Positions 8,920 to 16,955 of a stretch of DNA of 46,660 nt are shown here, piece by piece. Positions within the stretch are counted from its first letter, which is position 1. The number at the start of each line of letters is the position of its first letter. The stretch covers positions 1 to 46,660 of the forward strand of contig NZ_LDRT01000058.1 in the NCBI RefSeq assembly GCF_001476655.1, given 5' to 3'. Position numbers and translations under genes: made by a program. This DNA is from Microbacterium testaceum (lineage in GTDB: Bacteria > Actinomycetota > Actinomycetes > Actinomycetales > Microbacteriaceae). Under the pieces are notes generated by a model. That model was given only the letters and a program-made list of their open reading frames with translations, did no database searches and was not told the DNA's origin.

Positions 8920-9558
8920 TTAGGAGGAGACGTCCGTCGCGACGACGTCCGAAACCGGACGAGGACGTCGCGCCCGCGCCCCGAGCACGAGTACCCCCAG
9001 ACCGCCGGTGATGCCCACCCAGACGACGAGGAGCCCGGTGGCTATCAGCGCCGTGAGCGGGAAGACGGAGAAGGCGACGTCCATTCCTACCGAGCCGGAG
9101 TTCGGGGCCCAGGTCGCTGCCGCGGTGAGAAGGGCGTACGCGAGGGCCGTTGACGTGAGCCAGGCGCCTCGCACCCGGCGGCCACGACGCACCATCGTCG
9201 TGGTTCCGCCCACGAGGCCCGCGATGATGGCAACGCTCACCGCCACCAGGACCACCCACGGCATCGCGGAAGCCACGAAGCCGCCCATCACGTCGCGGCA
9301 GAAGAATGCCCTGTTATCGCCCCAGCTGGTGCCAGCATGATGGCACTGCGCGCCGAGAAAGGCGATGGAGAAGACGATGGTTGTGCCACTCGCCACGATC
9401 GCGCCGAGGCTGAGGATGAGCCAGCCCCAGCCGAAGCCTGAGCGCGGCCATCGCCCCTTTCTCCCATTCCCCACGTTGTCAGTGTGGCATTTCCCGTGGA
9501 AGGCGACCGAGTGTTCTCCAGATGCCGAGGCGTCGATGGGTGCGGTGGGGTCAGTCAC
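8920..9558 (-). CDS. Small four-helix membrane protein of unknown function
   Basis: The likely start is the GTG at 9556-9558, which overlaps the stop of the RidA gene by 8 bp. An open frame continues upstream to 9762, but only as an antisense-like shadow inside ridA. The 212-residue product has a 45-residue soluble N-terminus and then four hydrophobic segments. The loop after segment 1 carries Cys and His residues (AQCHHAGTSWGDNRAFFCRD) that could form a disulfide outside the cell. I recognise no family. The overlap suggests co-translation with the RidA protein, but a functional link is not evident. Confidence 0.6.
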   Translation of the reverse strand: MTDPTAPIDASASGEHSVAFHGKCHTDNVGNGRKGRWPRSGFGWGWLILSLGAIVASGTTIVFSIAFLGAQCHHAGTSWGDNRAFFCRDVMGGFVASAMPWVVLVAVSVAIIAGLVGGTTTMVRRGRRVRGAWLTSTALAYALLTAAATWAPNSGSVGMDVAFSVFPLTALIATGLLVVWVGITGGLGVLVLGARARRPRPVSDVVATDVSS

Positions 9559-9973
9559 GCGGACCGGAGTCGACCACCGCAGCCACCGTCTCGATCTCCA
9601 CAAGCTGGTCGTCGTACCCCAGCACGGTGACACCGAGGAGCGTGCTCGGCACGTCGTGCTCGCCGAACGCCTCCCGGACGACCTCCCACGCCGCCACCAG
9701 GTCGGCTTGGCGAGTGGAGGCCACCAGAACGCGCGTACTGATGACATCCGTGAGATCGGCACCCGCCTCGCGAAGTGCGATCCTCACGTTCTCGACGCAC
9801 TTCGCCGCCTGGACGGCGTAATCGCCGACGCCCGCGGTCGTGCCGTCGAGGTTCAGCGGGCAGGAACCGGCGAGGAAGATCAGTCGCGCCTCGGCGGGAG
9901 CGGTGGCGGCGTACGCGTACTCCGCGCTGTCGGACAGGGCGGTCGAACGGATGAGCGTGACGGCGGTGGGCAT
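9551..9973 (-). CDS. RidA/YjgF/UK114 family protein
   Basis: This 140-residue protein is of RidA size and pattern. It has LIFLAGSCPLNLDG at the N-terminal beta region, KCVENVRIALREAGADLTDVISTRVLVAS in the middle with the conserved Arg of the pocket, and LLGVTVLGYDDQLVEIETVA at the end. RidA proteins hydrolyse reactive enamine/imine intermediates made by PLP enzymes, and members with divergent pockets have other roles. It starts at ATG 9973 behind a purine-rich stretch (AAAGG). Downstream it overlaps the small membrane protein gene. Confidence 0.85.
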   Translation of the reverse strand: MPTAVTLIRSTALSDSAEYAYAATAPAEARLIFLAGSCPLNLDGTTAGVGDYAVQAAKCVENVRIALREAGADLTDVISTRVLVASTRQADLVAAWEVVREAFGEHDVPSTLLGVTVLGYDDQLVEIETVAAVVDSGPRD

Positions 9974-9996
9974 GTCCTGACCTTTCGAGGGTGGGC

Positions 9997-10449
9997 TCAG
10001 ATGTCGCGGGCCATAAGCATCATCGGGGCGTCGAGGGTCTCGGGGTCGGCGACGAATCCGAGTGACTCGTAGAGTCGGCGGGCTGGAGTGTTGGATGCCA
10101 ACACCCCCAGCTGCACGCGAGAAACTCCCCGGGCGCCTGCGTGATCCAGGGCGAGGCGAAGGAGACGGCGTCCCCGCCCCTCGCCGCGAACGCTCGGAGC
10201 GACGATCAGTCGGCCGATGCGAAGAGCATCGTCGACCGGGGTGAGCTGCACGTGGCCGACGGGCTCGCCGTCACTCGTGTCCAGCATCCACGCGGTTGCG
10301 CCCGGCCGTCTGTGAAGATCGTCGAGCTCCTCGGGCAGGAAGGGCCAGGTCATCCACGGGCCGGCGAAGGCGTAGAGAGCCTCAGCGTTGGGAACCCAGC
10401 TCGCGACGACAGGCAGGTCCGCGTTCGTCCGAGGGCGTAACGAGTGCAC
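9997..10449 (-). CDS. GNAT family N-acetyltransferase
   Basis: A single GNAT domain of about 150 residues. Motif A is visible as IGRLIVAPSVRGEGRGRRLLRLAL (acetyl-CoA pyrophosphate loop RGEGRG), and the C-terminal part reads VLASNTPARRLYESLGF. The substrate is unknown. I chose the GTG at 10447-10449, giving MHSLRPRTNADLP, because TACGGT (10457-10462, minus strand) lies 7 nt upstream, as in other leaderless-type genes here. The GTG at 10458 lies inside that box. Confidence 0.85.
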   Translation of the reverse strand: MHSLRPRTNADLPVVASWVPNAEALYAFAGPWMTWPFLPEELDDLHRRPGATAWMLDTSDGEPVGHVQLTPVDDALRIGRLIVAPSVRGEGRGRRLLRLALDHAGARGVSRVQLGVLASNTPARRLYESLGFVADPETLDAPMMLMARDI

Positions 10450-10546
10450 GCTCTTCACCGTAGACCGGGCCGCGCAGGGAATGCTGCCGCCATCGAAGAA
10501 TCACACGCTCCGAGCGGACGCGGCTGTCTCAGGTGATGAGCAGGCT

Positions 10547-10825
10547 TCAGTCTGCCGGCAGCTCTTCGGTGGCGGTGGGGCGCCCGCGCACCGTTGCCGC
10601 CGAGACGATCAGAGCGCCGCTGACGACAGACGCGGCAATCACCGCCGACCCGATCAAGATCGCCGCGAGGAGCGACTGTCGAAGGCGCAGACTCTCGCAT
10701 GTCGCCGCGTCGTACACCACTCCTTCGCACGCCTCACCCGGAACCGTGCCCGCGAAGAGGGAGATTCCGGCGATCAGCGCGATAGCGCACGCGGCGAAGG
10801 CGACGAGGGAAAGAATCACACGCAT
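10547..10825 (-). CDS. Small two-helix membrane protein, unknown
   Basis: The product has about 92 residues from ATG 10825. It contains an N-terminal hydrophobic helix (LSLVAFAACAIALIAGISLFAG), a short loop with two Cys (GEACEGVVYDAATCESLR) that could form an extracytoplasmic disulfide, and a second hydrophobic helix. The open frame extends upstream to 11161, but that part lies antisense to the neighbouring gene and has low-quality coding content. No family is recognised. Confidence 0.5.
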   Translation of the reverse strand: MRVILSLVAFAACAIALIAGISLFAGTVPGEACEGVVYDAATCESLRLRQSLLAAILIGSAVIAASVVSGALIVSAATVRGRPTATEELPAD

Positions 10826-10970
10826 GAGGACCCAACGTTGAGCGTGAACGACAGCGTCCTCGGGCAAGGCGCTGCATACAACGTATCGATCGTGCGCGTC
10901 TCGCCCTGAACACGTGGCGAGAGCAGAACGATTCCTCACCCGTTGCGCGAAGGCGTCGCGCTTGCTTCTC

Positions 10971-11432
10971 TCACGCCATTCTGAGCGAGCCCAGCACGAC
11001 ATCGACCTGGTCCGCGAGGTGGTCGTCGTCGATGGGAACGGAGCCGAGAACAACCACCCGATTCGCCCCCAAAGCAGCGCACATCGCGACGACCGCGAAC
11101 GCGTCGGCCGTGCCCCGGACGACGGCGCAGTCGATCCCCGCCAGCGTTCCGTACTCGACATGGTCGATGTGCACGTGCGGTTCGCTCGCGTGAACGACCC
11201 CCATCATGTCCGCGCCGTAGTCGCGCACCGTCATCATGCCGATCTCACGATGCACGATGACACGGACGGTCGCCTCGCCCCATCGCGCCGTCAGCAGGGG
11301 ATCGTCGCCGCCTGTGCCGTGCTCGATGCGTGCGCCGGACGGCACGTCGATGGTGAACGCCTCCGCCTTCGTCGCACGCAACTGGGGAGGCGTCTGCACC
11401 GAGGGGAGTTCGTCGGGAACCCGGAAGGCCAC
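10971..11432 (-). CDS. Hypothetical protein, unknown function
   Basis: This 153-residue soluble protein starts at GTG 11430-11432. It contains alternating beta-rich stretches and a segment HVEYGTLAGIDCAVVRG followed by AVVAMCAALGANRVVVLGSV. The pattern resembles small proteins that take up a compact alpha/beta fold, but I do not recognise a family. It is followed on the same strand by a small membrane protein gene and preceded by the NTF2-like gene. No signal peptide or membrane helix is seen. Confidence 0.6.
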   Translation of the reverse strand: MAFRVPDELPSVQTPPQLRATKAEAFTIDVPSGARIEHGTGGDDPLLTARWGEATVRVIVHREIGMMTVRDYGADMMGVVHASEPHVHIDHVEYGTLAGIDCAVVRGTADAFAVVAMCAALGANRVVVLGSVPIDDDHLADQVDVVLGSLRMA

Positions 11433-11458
11433 TCATGAGTGTGTGAACAACACCCGAC

Positions 11459-11839
11459 TCACGGCACCGATTGGACGCTGCCGGCGATGACCTGCCACCG
11501 CCCATCGATGATCGACCAATAGCGGAGATAGTTCATCTTTCCTTCGACGCGGTGACCGTCGTCGATCAGCCGTGCGTCGACCAACGAGTCGATCCGAGCT
11601 CTCCCCGCGTGCTCTCGCGTCGATCGATGCAGCTCGACCAACTTCTCGAAGCGAACCGCCCCGGTCGAATGGGCGTTGAGGTCGGCTTCGCGGTCGGTCA
11701 CCGAGCCATCAGGAAGCTCGAATGTCAGACCCTCGAAGAGCACGTTCCGCAAGGCATCCGTGTCGCCGCGTCGCATGGCTTCGTGGAGGGCGTCTTGGGC
11801 CGCGTCGACGGAGCGCCCCGACGCATCGCGCGTGGTCAT
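11459..11839 (-). CDS. NTF2-like / SnoaL-like (DUF4440 type) protein
   Basis: This 126-residue protein has the helix-then-sheet layout of the NTF2-like fold: DAAQDALHEAMRRGDTDALRNVLFEGLTFELPDG, then a curved-sheet region ending in NYLRYWSIIDGRWQVIAGSVQ. Such proteins can be small enzymes or ligand binders, and nothing here fixes the function. The ATG is preceded at 6 nt by TAGCCT (11846-11851 on the minus strand), a leaderless-type start. It is divergent from the AMP-ligase operon. Confidence 0.75.
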   Translation of the reverse strand: MTTRDASGRSVDAAQDALHEAMRRGDTDALRNVLFEGLTFELPDGSVTDREADLNAHSTGAVRFEKLVELHRSTREHAGRARIDSLVDARLIDDGHRVEGKMNYLRYWSIIDGRWQVIAGSVQSVP

Positions 11840-12143
11840 GCCCCGAGGCTAGCGCGGGGAGAAGGGACCCGGGACACGCTTTGCGACCGTCCTGACGGGG
11901 TTGTGCTCGTCCACCCGACGACGACGGCCATGCTCCCGAGAGCGGCACGTCGACGGGCCGGGATTTCTCCCCGCCAACGAACCGCGGCATCCGTGCACCG
12001 TGCACACTCCCCGGTGTGAACTTCGCCACCCGCGCCACTGTGCTGCCCGGCCGACCTTCCTAGCGTGAGGGGAGCGCGAAGACGCGCACCAGAACGCTCG
12101 AATCGCGTCCGACGCAGCCGTCGACGCGGGGAGGTGAACGACG
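11840..12143. promoter_or_regulatory. Divergent promoter region between NTF2-like gene and AMP-ligase operon
   Basis: There is no convincing gene in these 304 bp. TAGCCT at 11846-11851 serves the minus strand. On the plus strand TAGCGT at 12061-12066 is a plausible -10 box, about 78 nt ahead of the ligase start, and GGGGAGGTGA at 12129-12138 is its ribosome binding site. I see no clear operator palindrome. Confidence 0.4.
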
Positions 12144-13649
12144 ATGTCTCTCGACGAACTCGACACGCGCACCACGACACCGCTCTCGGTGTCCGGCCTC
12201 GCGCACCTGCCGTGGCGGAGCCCCTCAGCCGGGACCGGTCGGCCCGCTGTGCGCGACGTGACCGAAGAACTCAGCTATCGCGGCCTCGAACGGCGGGCTG
12301 CCGCGTGCGCGGAGCAGTTCGCCGCGCGCGGGATCGGGCGCGGCGACGTGGTGGCGATCATGCTGCCGAACTCGGTCGCGTTCCTCGCCGCGATGCTGGG
12401 CGCCTGGCGCGTGGGTGCAGCGGTCACGCCGGTGAACCCCACGTTCACGGAACGGGAGCTGCGCTACCAACTTGACGACTCGGGTGCGCGCCTGCTCGTG
12501 ACGTCCGGTGCCCCCGCGGTCGAGGTCGAGACGCTGGCGCCGGCCGATCTCGCGCGCATCCCCGACGGATCCCTCGACGATCCGCCCATCACCCCCGACA
12601 CGCTGGCCCTGCTCGTGTACACGAGCGGCTCGACCGGCCAGCCCAAGGGCGTCATGCTCGATCACGCCAACCTCAGCGCGATGGCCGCCTCCCTCCGCCG
12701 CCACATCGAGCTCGGACCCGACGATCAGGCACTGCTCGTCCTGCCGCTCTTCCACGTCAACTCGCTCTGCGTGAGCTTCCTCGCCCCCATCAGCGCGGGC
12801 GGCAGCGTGTCGATCCTGGAACGTTTCGCTCCGGGCACGTTCCTCGACGCGGTCCAGCGCTATCAACCCACCTACTTCTCGGCGGTGCCGGCGATCTTCG
12901 CGAGACTGGCCGAGGTCCCGCGGGAACAGATTCCGCGCCTGCCCTCGCTGCGCCTGGCGATCTGCGGCGCCGCACCGGCCAGCCCCGAGCTCCTCGCCCT
13001 CAGCGAGAAGCGATTCGGCATCCCGATCCTCGAGGGCTACGGCCTCACCGAAGCCACGTGCGCTTCGGCGTGCAACCCCCTGTGGGGCGAGCGCAAGCCG
13101 GGCACCGTCGGTCGCGCCCTCCCCGGCCAGCAGATCGCCATCCTCGATGACGAGGGCCGTCTCATGCCCCCGGGCGTGCGGGGGGAGGTCGCGATCCTCA
13201 GCCCCACGGTCATGCGCGGGTACCTCGGACGACCGGATGCCACGGCAGAGGTGATGCGCGGAGGATGGCTGCGCACGGGCGACATCGGCATCCTGGACGA
13301 AGACGCATATCTGACGCTCGTCGATCGGGCCAAGGACATGATCATCCGCGGCGGCGAGAACCTCTACCCCAAAGAGATCGAGGGCTTCCTCGCCACGCAC
13401 CCCGCGGTGCTCGAGGCCGCGGTCATCGGTCGTCCCGACCCCGTGTACGGCGAGGTCCCCATCGCCGATGTCGTGCTGCATCCCGGCGAGGTCGTCACCG
13501 AGGATCAGCTCCGCGCCCACTGCGCCGAGGGCCTGACCAAGATCAAGGTGCCCGCCGAGATCCGCATCGTCGCCGATCTCGTTCGCAACCCGGTCGGCAA
13601 GGTCGACAAGCCCGCGATGCGCCGCGCACTCGCCGCGGCCTCCGCCTGA
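12144..13649 (+). CDS. Class I AMP-forming acyl-CoA ligase/synthetase
   Basis: The 501-residue protein is a full-length ANL adenylating enzyme. The P-loop YTSGSTGQPKGVM lies at about 159-171. The A5 motif EGYGLTEAT, the A7-A8 region WLRTGDIGILDEDAYLTLVDRAKDMI with GGENLYPKEIE, and the C-terminal lysine region NPVGKVDKPAMRR are all present. It should activate a carboxylic acid, probably a fatty or aryl acid, to the acyl-AMP and then to the CoA thioester. The strong ribosome binding site GGGGAGGTGA precedes ATG 12144. It is the first gene of a four-gene run with a DUF3556 protein, an FAD oxidoreductase and a PucR regulator. The substrate cannot be told from sequence alone. Confidence 0.9.
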   Translation: MSLDELDTRTTTPLSVSGLAHLPWRSPSAGTGRPAVRDVTEELSYRGLERRAAACAEQFAARGIGRGDVVAIMLPNSVAFLAAMLGAWRVGAAVTPVNPTFTERELRYQLDDSGARLLVTSGAPAVEVETLAPADLARIPDGSLDDPPITPDTLALLVYTSGSTGQPKGVMLDHANLSAMAASLRRHIELGPDDQALLVLPLFHVNSLCVSFLAPISAGGSVSILERFAPGTFLDAVQRYQPTYFSAVPAIFARLAEVPREQIPRLPSLRLAICGAAPASPELLALSEKRFGIPILEGYGLTEATCASACNPLWGERKPGTVGRALPGQQIAILDDEGRLMPPGVRGEVAILSPTVMRGYLGRPDATAEVMRGGWLRTGDIGILDEDAYLTLVDRAKDMIIRGGENLYPKEIEGFLATHPAVLEAAVIGRPDPVYGEVPIADVVLHPGEVVTEDQLRAHCAEGLTKIKVPAEIRIVADLVRNPVGKVDKPAMRRALAAASA

Positions 13650-13689
13650 CCGCTTCGCTTCCCCCATCCCGTCACCGAAGGAGTTGATC

Positions 13690-15519
13690 ATGGGATTCAA
13701 AACCGCGGAGTTTCCGCCCGTCGACACGAGCACATTCCTGCACCAGCCACTGCGCGAGCGGATCAAAGCCCTGACCCTGCACTGGGTGGAGTACGGCTTC
13801 GGATCGCCCCGCATGATCGCCGCGACCTACCTCGTGAAGATCGCCGTGCTGTGGCTCCTCATCGGGAGCATCGTCATCACCGCCACCAGCGGTGTGGGGT
13901 GGTTCTGGCAGGTCGACCAGTGGTGGAATCAGCCGATCGTCTACCAGAAGGCGATCATCTGGACCATGCTGCTCGAAGCGATCGGCCTCGCCGGATCGTG
14001 GGGGCCGACGGCGGGCAAGTTCAAGCCCATGACCGGTGGCATCCAGTTCTGGGCGCGACCGGGCACGATCCGGCTACGACCGTGGGCCTGGGTGCCGGGA
14101 ACGGCCGGTGACACGCGGACCGTGTTCGACGTCGTCGTCTACCTCGGGTTCCTCGCGGCGCTCGCCACGGCGCTCGTGCTCCCCGGCACGGTGACCCCTG
14201 CGCTCGCCGCGGCGCTTCCCGAGAACACGAGCGGGTTGGTGCAGACCACCCCCGTGATCGTCGCGATCGCGCTGCTGGTGATCGTGGGCGTGCGCGACAA
14301 GACGATCGCGGTCGCTTCGCGCATCGAGCAGTACCTGCCGGCGCTGGTGTTCTTCTCGGTGCTGTCGTTCGTCGACATGATCATCGCGCTGAAGCTGCTC
14401 ATCGTGGCCGTGTGGGTGTGCGCGGGCATCTCGAAGTTCGGCAGGCACTTCGTCAACGTCATCCCGCCGATGCTCAGCAACACCCCGTTCTGGCCGCCGA
14501 GATGGCTCAAGCGCGCCCTGTACCGCGACTTCCCTCGGGACGTGCGCCCGTCGAAGCTCGCGCACTTCATGGCGCACGCGATGGGGACCACGGTCGAGAT
14601 CGCCGTTCCGCTCGTGCTTCTGTTCTCGCAGAACTTCTGGGTGACGCTCGCGGCGGTCGTCCTCATCGTGGGCTTCCACCTCTTCATCTTCTCGACCTTC
14701 CCGCTCGCCGTCCCGCTGGAGTGGAACACCCTGTTCTGCTACGCCGCGGTGTTCCTCTTCCTCGGCTTCCCCGCGCGGTCGGGGTACGCGGTCACCGACT
14801 TCTCGAACGGGTGGCTGCTCGCCGGGATCGTCGCGGCCCTGTTGTTCTTCCCCGCGCTCGGCAACCTCCGCCCCGACAAGGTCTCGTTCCTGCCGTCGAT
14901 GCGTCAGTACGCGGGCAACTGGGCGTCGGCGCTGTGGACCTTCACGCCGGGTGCGGAGAAGAAGCTGGATGCCGTCATCCGGCCCACGTGGAACCAGGTC
15001 GATCAGCTCGTTCAGCTGGGTTACGCCCCCGAGATCGCCGAGATCACGATGCAGCAGACGCTCGCGTGGCGCTCGATGCACAGCCAGGGCCGCGGACTCT
15101 TCTCGGTGCTCTACCGCGTGCTGCCCGACATCGAGACGCGCACGATCCGCGAGGGCGAATTCGCCTGCAACTCGGTGATCGGCTTCAACTTCGGAGACGG
15201 CCACCTGCACGACGAGTCGCTCATCCGCGCCCTGCAGAGCCGCTGCCATTTCGCGCCCGGGGAGTTCGTGGTGGTATGGGTGGAGTCCCAGGCCATCCAC
15301 GCGGACTTCCAGGAGTACAAGGTGATCGATGCGGCCCGTGGTGTCATCGAGCGGGGAAGATGGCGCGTCGCGGATGCCGTGGCCGCCCAGCCGTGGCTCG
15401 CGGACGGCCCCATCCCGCTCGAGCGCTCCTGGCGGGCTGACGCGAAGGCTCCGACGACCGATGTGACGAACAGCGTCCGCACGGTCTCGCGCAGGCGAGG
15501 AGAGCGGGTCTCGAAATGA
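13690..15519 (+). CDS. DUF3556 multi-spanning membrane protein
   Basis: The product has about 609 residues, starting at ATG 13690 behind AAGGAG with a 6-nt spacer; the in-frame TTG at 13684 abuts that ribosome binding site and is unlikely. It has many hydrophobic segments in the first 400 residues (for example VKIAVLWLLIGSIVIT and TVEIAVPLVLLFSQNFWV). A soluble C-terminal region of about 190 residues contains FNFGDGHLHDESLIRALQSRC. The overall pattern matches the actinobacterial DUF3556 family as I know it; no enzymatic activity is established for that family to my knowledge. It lies 40 bp after the acyl-CoA ligase, and its stop overlaps the start of the oxidoreductase, so a shared lipid-related pathway is inferred. 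Confidence 0.8.
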   Translation: MGFKTAEFPPVDTSTFLHQPLRERIKALTLHWVEYGFGSPRMIAATYLVKIAVLWLLIGSIVITATSGVGWFWQVDQWWNQPIVYQKAIIWTMLLEAIGLAGSWGPTAGKFKPMTGGIQFWARPGTIRLRPWAWVPGTAGDTRTVFDVVVYLGFLAALATALVLPGTVTPALAAALPENTSGLVQTTPVIVAIALLVIVGVRDKTIAVASRIEQYLPALVFFSVLSFVDMIIALKLLIVAVWVCAGISKFGRHFVNVIPPMLSNTPFWPPRWLKRALYRDFPRDVRPSKLAHFMAHAMGTTVEIAVPLVLLFSQNFWVTLAAVVLIVGFHLFIFSTFPLAVPLEWNTLFCYAAVFLFLGFPARSGYAVTDFSNGWLLAGIVAALLFFPALGNLRPDKVSFLPSMRQYAGNWASALWTFTPGAEKKLDAVIRPTWNQVDQLVQLGYAPEIAEITMQQTLAWRSMHSQGRGLFSVLYRVLPDIETRTIREGEFACNSVIGFNFGDGHLHDESLIRALQSRCHFAPGEFVVVWVESQAIHADFQEYKVIDAARGVIERGRWRVADAVAAQPWLADGPIPLERSWRADAKAPTTDVTNSVRTVSRRRGERVSK

Positions 15520-16955
15520 CACGCGCGGTGGTCGTCGGCAGCGGTCCCAACGGGCTGGCCGCTGCCGCGACCCTGTCGGCCGCGGGCCTGGACGTACACG
15601 TCGTCGAGGCCGCGGACGAACTCGGGGGAGGGGCGCGCAACAGCGAGCCCCTCCTCGCCGGGCTCATCCAGGACCACTGCGCCGCGGTCCACCCGATGGC
15701 GGCCGGCTCGCCGTACTTCGCCGACCTCGACCTGCCCGAATCGCCCTGGGTGCTGCCCGAGATCGACTGCGCCCACCCGCTCGACGACGGCGACGTGGTG
15801 TTGCTCCGTCGCTCGATCGTCGAGACCGCGGCCGGCCTCGGCGCCGACGGATGGCGGTGGCAGACGCTGTTCGGCCCCTCGTCGCGCTCGTTCGCGGCGC
15901 TGTCGGAGGACATCCTCCGCCCCCTCGTCGGCATCCCTCGTCACCCCCTGCTTCTTGCGCGGTTCGGCGCCGCTGCCGCGCTGCCCCCGGTGTGGACCGC
16001 GCGTGCCTTCGCCGAGGAGCGAACCCGTGCACTGTTCTTGGGCGTCGCGGCTCACGCGTTCCAACGCCTCGACCAACCACTCGTCGGCGGGATCGGCGCG
16101 GGCATCATCACCGCTGGACACGCCGTGGGGTGGCCCGTCGTCGCCGGCGGAACGGGAACGCTCACCGCGGCCGTCATCTCGCGGCTCCGCGAGCGTGGCG
16201 TGACGTTCGAGACCGGCCGCCGCATTCGTTCCCGGCGCGATCTGCCCCGGCACGACGTCGTCATGCTCGATGTGCACCCGCATGCCGTGGCCGAGATTCT
16301 CGGGGGCAGCCTGCCCCGTCGCACCGCCGAGGCGTTCCGCCGCTTCCGCCCCGGCCCCGCCGCCTTCAAGGTGGAGTTCGCGGTCGCCGGAGGCGTGCCG
16401 TGGCGGGCGGAGGAGACCGGCCGCGCCGGCACCGTGCATCTGGCGGGGTCGGCGCGCGAGATCGCGGCGGCCGAGCGCGCCGTCGCCGAGGGGCGGATGC
16501 CGGAACGCCCGTTCGTGCTCGTCGGCCAGCAGCACGTCGCCGACCCGCAGCGCTCGGCGGGCGACATTCACCCGCTGTACGCGTACGCCCACGTGCCCGC
16601 CGGATACTCCGGGGACGCCACCGAAGCCGTGGTCTCGCAGATCGAGCGGTTCGCCCCGGGATTCCGAGATCGCATCCTGGCGACCCGGGTGATCACCGCG
16701 ACCGAGTGGAGCCGGCGGAACCCGAACTTCGTCGGGGGAGACATCCTCACCGGCGCCAAGACACCGCTGCAGTTCATGCTCGGCCCGCGAATCTCGGCGC
16801 AGCCGTACGATACGGGGGTGCCGGGCTTCTACCTCTGTTCCGCGGCGACGCCGCCGGGGCCGGGAATCCACGGTTTGTGCGGCGTGAACGCCGCCCGGCG
16901 CGCGCTGCGGGGCCTTGCGCCCGCGAAACGGACCAGGGAGGCGCAGCCCGCGTGA
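15516..16955 (+). CDS. Phytoene-desaturase-like NAD(P)/FAD-dependent oxidoreductase
   Basis: The 479-residue protein starts in an ATGA overlap with the DUF3556 gene. The N-terminus AVVVGSGPNGLAAAATLSAAG is the dinucleotide-binding motif, followed by the ELGGGAR element typical of the CrtI/retinol saturase/amine-oxidase-like group. The C-terminal part has GVPGFYLCSAATPPGPGIHG with the GG/PG flavin-contacting pattern of this family. It should oxidise or desaturate a hydrophobic substrate using FAD. Carotenoid genes (crtB, crtE) are not in the window, so carotenoid synthesis is not supported; a lipid substrate supplied by the adjacent ligase is more in keeping with the context. Confidence 0.85.
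   Translation: MTRAVVVGSGPNGLAAAATLSAAGLDVHVVEAADELGGGARNSEPLLAGLIQDHCAAVHPMAAGSPYFADLDLPESPWVLPEIDCAHPLDDGDVVLLRRSIVETAAGLGADGWRWQTLFGPSSRSFAALSEDILRPLVGIPRHPLLLARFGAAAALPPVWTARAFAEERTRALFLGVAAHAFQRLDQPLVGGIGAGIITAGHAVGWPVVAGGTGTLTAAVISRLRERGVTFETGRRIRSRRDLPRHDVVMLDVHPHAVAEILGGSLPRRTAEAFRRFRPGPAAFKVEFAVAGGVPWRAEETGRAGTVHLAGSAREIAAAERAVAEGRMPERPFVLVGQQHVADPQRSAGDIHPLYAYAHVPAGYSGDATEAVVSQIERFAPGFRDRILATRVITATEWSRRNPNFVGGDILTGAKTPLQFMLGPRISAQPYDTGVPGFYLCSAATPPGPGIHGLCGVNAARRALRGLAPAKRTREAQPA

Noticed and set aside
15516..16955. Carotenoid desaturase (crtI) gene.
   Set aside because: Only the general family fold is seen; no crtB/crtE/lycopene genes are nearby and the neighbours are a CoA ligase and a DUF3556 protein.
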